Assembly (NCBI GenBank): GCA_937927725.1
Contig: CALBSE010000047.1
Coordinates: forward strand, 1 to 64,000
DNA: 64,000 nucleotides
Direction of reading: 5' to 3'
Origin: an uncultured Actinomycetes bacterium
GTDB taxonomy: Bacteria; Actinomycetota; Acidimicrobiia; Acidimicrobiales; Acidimicrobilacustridaceae
Program-made: the position numbers and the translations under genes
Shown: in pieces, positions 60,870 to 64,000 of the stretch
Layout of the letters: every line of letters starts with the position of its first letter
Numbering within the stretch: position 1 is the stretch's first letter
The notes under the pieces: generated by a model
Told to the model about the DNA's origin: nothing
Database searches by the model: none
The model's input: only the letters and a program-made list of their open reading frames with translations

Positions 60870-62966
60870 ATGTCGCTCGGCGTGTCACGGCCGGTGGTGC
60901 ATCTCACGCCTGCCGAACTCGCGGCATCGCCTGAGCGGTTCCTGAATCGAGAACTTTCGTGGCTCGATTTCGACGCGCGCGTTCTGGCGCTTGCCTCGAA
61001 TCCCGATGTTCCACTTCTTGAACGAGCAAAGTTCGTTGCAATTTTTTCGCAGAATCTCGATGAGTTCTTTCAGGTGCGCATTGCCGGTTTGAAAGATCAG
61101 GTTGCTGCCGGTCTTGGCAAGCAAACTGCCGACGGCCGAACGGCCGCGCAGCAATTGCGTGAAATCCGCGAGCGACTTGCGGCACTTGTTGCCACGGCCG
61201 AGGGCGTCTTCCTCAATGACCTTGTTCCCGCACTTGCCGGTGTCGGCATCGTTTTCTCTTCGTATGACGATCTTGACGACGCCGACCGTGCCTATCTCGA
61301 CACGGTCTTTGAAGAGCGCATTTTCCCGGTGCTCACGCCACTCGCCGTCGACCCTGGTCATCCCTTTCCCTACATCTCCGACCTTTCACTAAACCTTGCG
61401 GTTGTGGTGAACGACCCGGTGACGGGCGAGCATCGATTTGCACGCGTCAAGGTTCCGAATCTGCTTCCTCGCTTTGTGGTCATGCCCGACGGCGAGCGCT
61501 TCATTCCGCTCGAACAGGTCATCGCGTCGCATCTCGACGTGTTGTTTCCGGGTATGGAGCCGGGAACCCATTACGCCTTCCGAGTGACGCGAAATGCCGA
61601 CCTCACGGTGGAAGAGGAAGAGGCGGACGATCTTCTCGAAACGATTGAACTCGAGCTTCGTCGCCGTCGATTTGGTCGTGCCGTGAGACTCGAGATCGAC
61701 GCCAATGTCTCTGGAGAGATTCTTGAACTTCTCACTGAAGAGCTCGATCTTGATGCCGCTGACATTTACACGTTCTCAGGTCCAATCGATTTGGGTGGCC
61801 TCTTTGGGTTGATGAGCCTCGATCGTCCTGACCTCAAAGATGAACCGTGGGCACCCATTACGCAGCCTCGCCTTTCGAGCACCGATCCCGACGAACCGGT
61901 CGACATGTTTTCGGTCATTCGCGATCGCGATGTGCTCATGCATCACCCGTATGAATCGTTCTCAACGTCAGTCGAAGAGTTCATTCGTCAGGCATCGGTT
62001 GATCCTTCGGTTCTCGCGATCAAACTCACTCTGTATCGCACGTCGTCTGATACGTCGATCATCAAGTCGCTGGTTCGTGCTGCTGAGCGCGGCAAGCAGG
62101 TTGCTGCACTTGTTGAACTCAAAGCTCGATTCGACGAGAAGAAAAACATCGGTTGGGCGAAGGAACTTGAAAAAGCCGGCGTTCACGTGATCTACGGGCT
62201 TATGGGCTTGAAAATCCATACCAAGACCACGCTCGTGGTGCGTGAAGAGCACGATGGCATCCGCCGGTACTGCCATATCGGGACTGGTAACTACAACCCG
62301 AAGACCGCTCGACTCTATGAAGACGTGGGCCTTCTTACTGCCGACCCTGCGGTTGGTTCTGATCTCACGCAGTTGTTCAATCTGCTTACTGGCTTTGCTC
62401 GCGATCCTGAATTTTCAAAGCTTCTGATTTCTCCGACAACGATTCGTCCCGGCATCACTGAACTCATTGCAAACGAAGCTGCACTTGGTTCCGAGGGGCA
62501 CATCGTTCTCAAGATGAACAGCCTTGTTGATGCGGCTCTGATCGATTCGCTCTATGCCGCGTCGCAAGCGGGCACGCGTGTGGATCTCATTGTGCGCGGT
62601 ATTTGTTGTTTGCGGCCGGGCGTTCCGGGATTGTCCGAAAACATTCACGTGCGTTCAATCGTGGGTCGTTATCTCGAACATTCGCGGATCTATTACTTCA
62701 AGCACGGTGCCGATGGTCAGGCCGTGTACTACATCGGTTCGGCCGATCTCATGCCGCGCAATCTTGATCGTCGTGTCGAAGCGTTGGTGCCAGTCGAAGA
62801 CCCACTGTTGCAGGCCCGTTTGCACGAGATTCTTGCGGTCAATCTTGAAGACGATCGACTCGCATGGGCGCTGGGGCCGGATACAACCTGGACCCGAGTT
62901 CTCGGCGTTGATCAGTTCGATACGCATCGTCGCTTCGAGGCGATTGCTCTCGAACGTCGCGTCTGA
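60870..62966 (+). CDS. ppk1: Polyphosphate kinase 1
   Basis: 698 residues, the usual length. FLNRELSWLDFDARVLALA is the N-terminal block. The two phospholipase-D-like catalytic histidines are in RYCHIGTGNYNPKTARLYEDVGL (phosphoacceptor) and GRYLEHSRIYYF. KLTLYRTSSDTSII, VELKARFDEKKNI and YYIGSADLMPRNLDRRVE complete the family signature. It makes polyphosphate from ATP at the membrane. The MutT-type Nudix gene follows after 6 bases. Confidence 0.96.
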   Translation: MSLGVSRPVVHLTPAELAASPERFLNRELSWLDFDARVLALASNPDVPLLERAKFVAIFSQNLDEFFQVRIAGLKDQVAAGLGKQTADGRTAAQQLREIRERLAALVATAEGVFLNDLVPALAGVGIVFSSYDDLDDADRAYLDTVFEERIFPVLTPLAVDPGHPFPYISDLSLNLAVVVNDPVTGEHRFARVKVPNLLPRFVVMPDGERFIPLEQVIASHLDVLFPGMEPGTHYAFRVTRNADLTVEEEEADDLLETIELELRRRRFGRAVRLEIDANVSGEILELLTEELDLDAADIYTFSGPIDLGGLFGLMSLDRPDLKDEPWAPITQPRLSSTDPDEPVDMFSVIRDRDVLMHHPYESFSTSVEEFIRQASVDPSVLAIKLTLYRTSSDTSIIKSLVRAAERGKQVAALVELKARFDEKKNIGWAKELEKAGVHVIYGLMGLKIHTKTTLVVREEHDGIRRYCHIGTGNYNPKTARLYEDVGLLTADPAVGSDLTQLFNLLTGFARDPEFSKLLISPTTIRPGITELIANEAALGSEGHIVLKMNSLVDAALIDSLYAASQAGTRVDLIVRGICCLRPGVPGLSENIHVRSIVGRYLEHSRIYYFKHGADGQAVYYIGSADLMPRNLDRRVEALVPVEDPLLQARLHEILAVNLEDDRLAWALGPDTTWTRVLGVDQFDTHRRFEAIALERRV

Positions 62967-62972
62967 GCCCGC

Positions 62973-63413
62973 ATGTCGCCGCGTCAAAAGATTGATGGTG
63001 ACAACGAGTCATACGAGGTACGCGCCGCTGGCGGCGTGATTTCTCGCGGCGAGCGTGCCGAGCCTGAAATCGTGATCGTGCACCGTCCTCGCTACGACGA
63101 CTGGACCTTCCCGAAGGGAAAAGCCGAGTCGGGCGAAACCGACGCACAGGCGGCATATCGAGAAGTACTCGAAGAAACCGGTTTTGATTGTGAACTCGGT
63201 GTCGAGTTGCCATCGGTGACCTACCGCGACCACAAAGACCGTTCCAAGATCGTGCGCTACTGGGTCATGACTGTTCAGGCGGGGACGTTTGTGGCCAACG
63301 AAGAAGTCGATGTGCTCGAGTGGGTGAGCGCGACTGAAGCGGGGGAGCGCCTCACCTATGACCACGATGTCGACGTGTTATCCGCGTTTCTTTCGCTCGG
63401 ACACGAAGAGTAA
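62973..63413 (+). CDS. MutT-type Nudix hydrolase
   Basis: 146 residues. The Nudix box is complete: GKAESGETDAQAAYREVLEETGF. VRAAGGVISRG, IVHRPRYDDWTFPKGK and RYWVMTVQAGTFVANEEVDVLEWV fit the N-terminal domain of mycobacterial MutT1-type proteins (8-oxo-dGTP or dinucleoside polyphosphate hydrolysis), here without the histidine-phosphatase domain. Located directly after ppk1, it may act in the same polyphosphate/nucleotide circuit. Confidence 0.9.
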   Translation: MSPRQKIDGDNESYEVRAAGGVISRGERAEPEIVIVHRPRYDDWTFPKGKAESGETDAQAAYREVLEETGFDCELGVELPSVTYRDHKDRSKIVRYWVMTVQAGTFVANEEVDVLEWVSATEAGERLTYDHDVDVLSAFLSLGHEE

Positions 63414-63424
63414 ACCGCACGCTG

Positions 63425-63835
63425 CTAGGCCGTGAGTTCGGCGATGAGCTCGCGAACTCGGCGCTCGATGTCGTCTCGAATCGGCCGTACCGCTCTGATG
63501 CCTTGACCAGCGGGGTCGTCAAGATCCCAGTCGAGATAGCGAACACCGGGAAAGAACGGGCAGTTGTCCCCGCAACCCATGGTGATGACCACATCGCAGC
63601 GTTCAACAACATCTGCATCGAGAATCTTTGGGTGCGCGCCGCGCTCGACGAGATCGATGCCGACCTCGTTCATCGCTTCGATGACTGCGGGGTTGAGCGT
63701 GGTCGCCGGCGCACTTCCAGCGGAAAGCACCTCGATGCGATCGCCGGCGAGATGGTCAAGAAAGCCGGCAGCCATTTGCGACCGCCCTGCGTTATGCACG
63801 CAGACGAAGAGCACGGTGGGGTTCGGTGTTGTCAC
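63425..63835 (-). CDS. arsC: Arsenate reductase, thioredoxin-type / LMW phosphatase fold
   Basis: 136 residues. The P-loop is CVHNAGRS with Cys12 and Arg18 (CX5R). Two more cysteines in ITMGCGDNCPFFPG match the redox relay of thioredoxin-coupled ArsC. It reduces arsenate to arsenite. GTG start overlapping the stop of the upstream aquaporin-like gene (GTGA), so the two are coupled. The Nudix gene is convergent, 11 bases away. Confidence 0.92.
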   Translation of the reverse strand: MTTPNPTVLFVCVHNAGRSQMAAGFLDHLAGDRIEVLSAGSAPATTLNPAVIEAMNEVGIDLVERGAHPKILDADVVERCDVVITMGCGDNCPFFPGVRYLDWDLDDPAGQGIRAVRPIRDDIERRVRELIAELTA

Positions 63836-64000
63836 TTGTCTTCCTCATGGTGCATGAGTAGTTCGTCGGCAAATTGGTCTGCATCGGGGAACACAATGCG
63901 AATAGCGACGAGTGCAAGGGCCATCCCAACGAACTGGGCGATGATGAAGCCGGGCGCTGATTTGGGGGCGATGCCCGCGAATGAGTTTGAGAGTGAGCGA
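63832..64000 (-). CDS. Aquaporin-like (MIP family) protein, 3' end only
   Basis: Only the last 55 codons are in the window, read from the edge: SLSNSFAGIAPKSAPGFIIAQ, then FVGMALALVAIRIVFP and a His/Glu-rich polar tail. NSFAGIAP-x-x-x-PGFI-x-AQ is the segment after the second NPA motif in the aquaporins found in actinobacterial arsenic operons. It would conduct arsenite or a related solute. The stop overlaps the arsC start. The rest lies beyond the window. Confidence 0.75.
   Translation of the reverse strand, partial: RSLSNSFAGIAPKSAPGFIIAQFVGMALALVAIRIVFPDADQFADELLMHHEEDK

Noticed and set aside
1..64000. tRNA, rRNA, CRISPR or insertion sequence
   Set aside because: None was recognised by eye; a tRNA could be missed without a search program.

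Overview
The window looks like one piece of an actinobacterial chromosome, most likely class Acidimicrobiia. Two small WhiB-type iron-sulfur regulators, a DUF222/HNH endonuclease, an F420-type LLM oxidoreductase, a mycofactocin-type SDR and frequent GTG/TTG starts all point that way. Many genes have a TANNNT hexamer only 6-9 bases before the start codon, as in leaderless actinobacterial transcripts. The class is an inference. No rRNA, tRNA, insertion sequence, integrase or CRISPR array was recognised.

Layout. 1-5.8 kb: end of a Thr/Pro-rich surface protein, K+ channel, a 57-residue conserved-looking protein, CoA-type Nudix hydrolase, guaB3 and guaA. 5.8-16.5 kb: secreted beta-helix protein, LLM oxidoreductase and SDR, dienelactone hydrolase, DUF222/HNH protein, pcrA helicase, an FTR1 iron permease behind two iron-box-like palindromes, a TetR regulator. 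16.5-25.4 kb: sucCD, a secreted eight-repeat protein between identical terminators, DinB-like protein, D-amino-acid deacylase, purN-purH, trmO, VOC protein. 25.4-34.8 kb: a lipoprotein overlapping a large secreted protein with HET-C-like and aegerolysin-like parts, maf, dusB, folD-metF, and a two-gene ABC exporter. 34.8-41.6 kb: an AT-richer accessory island. 41.8-49.6 kb: esterase, a DUF433/DUF5615 pair, IclR regulator with two SDRs, mdh, SCP2-like protein, D-2-hydroxyacid dehydrogenase, DedA. 49.7-64 kb: sdhCAB, a MoxR-type ATPase and its VWA partner, rpiA, a degenerate GH1-like protein, two whiB genes around a formiminotransferase, ppk1 with a MutT-type Nudix gene, and an arsC-aquaporin pair cut by the window end.

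How the genes work together. The core genes cover purine synthesis (purN, purH, guaA, guaB3), one-carbon metabolism (folD, metF, a formiminotransferase), and the TCA cycle (sucCD, sdhCAB, mdh). Polyphosphate, iron and arsenate handling are also represented.

The most unusual part is the island at 34.8-41.6 kb. It holds three pairs, each a secreted protein gene followed by a gene for a single-pass membrane-anchored protein. A GNAT / acyl-carrier-protein / adenylation cassette sits among them. One pair carries two single-base frameshifts. The second candidate is the lipoprotein plus HET-C/aegerolysin-like pair at 25.4-27.5 kb. Roles for both are inferred.
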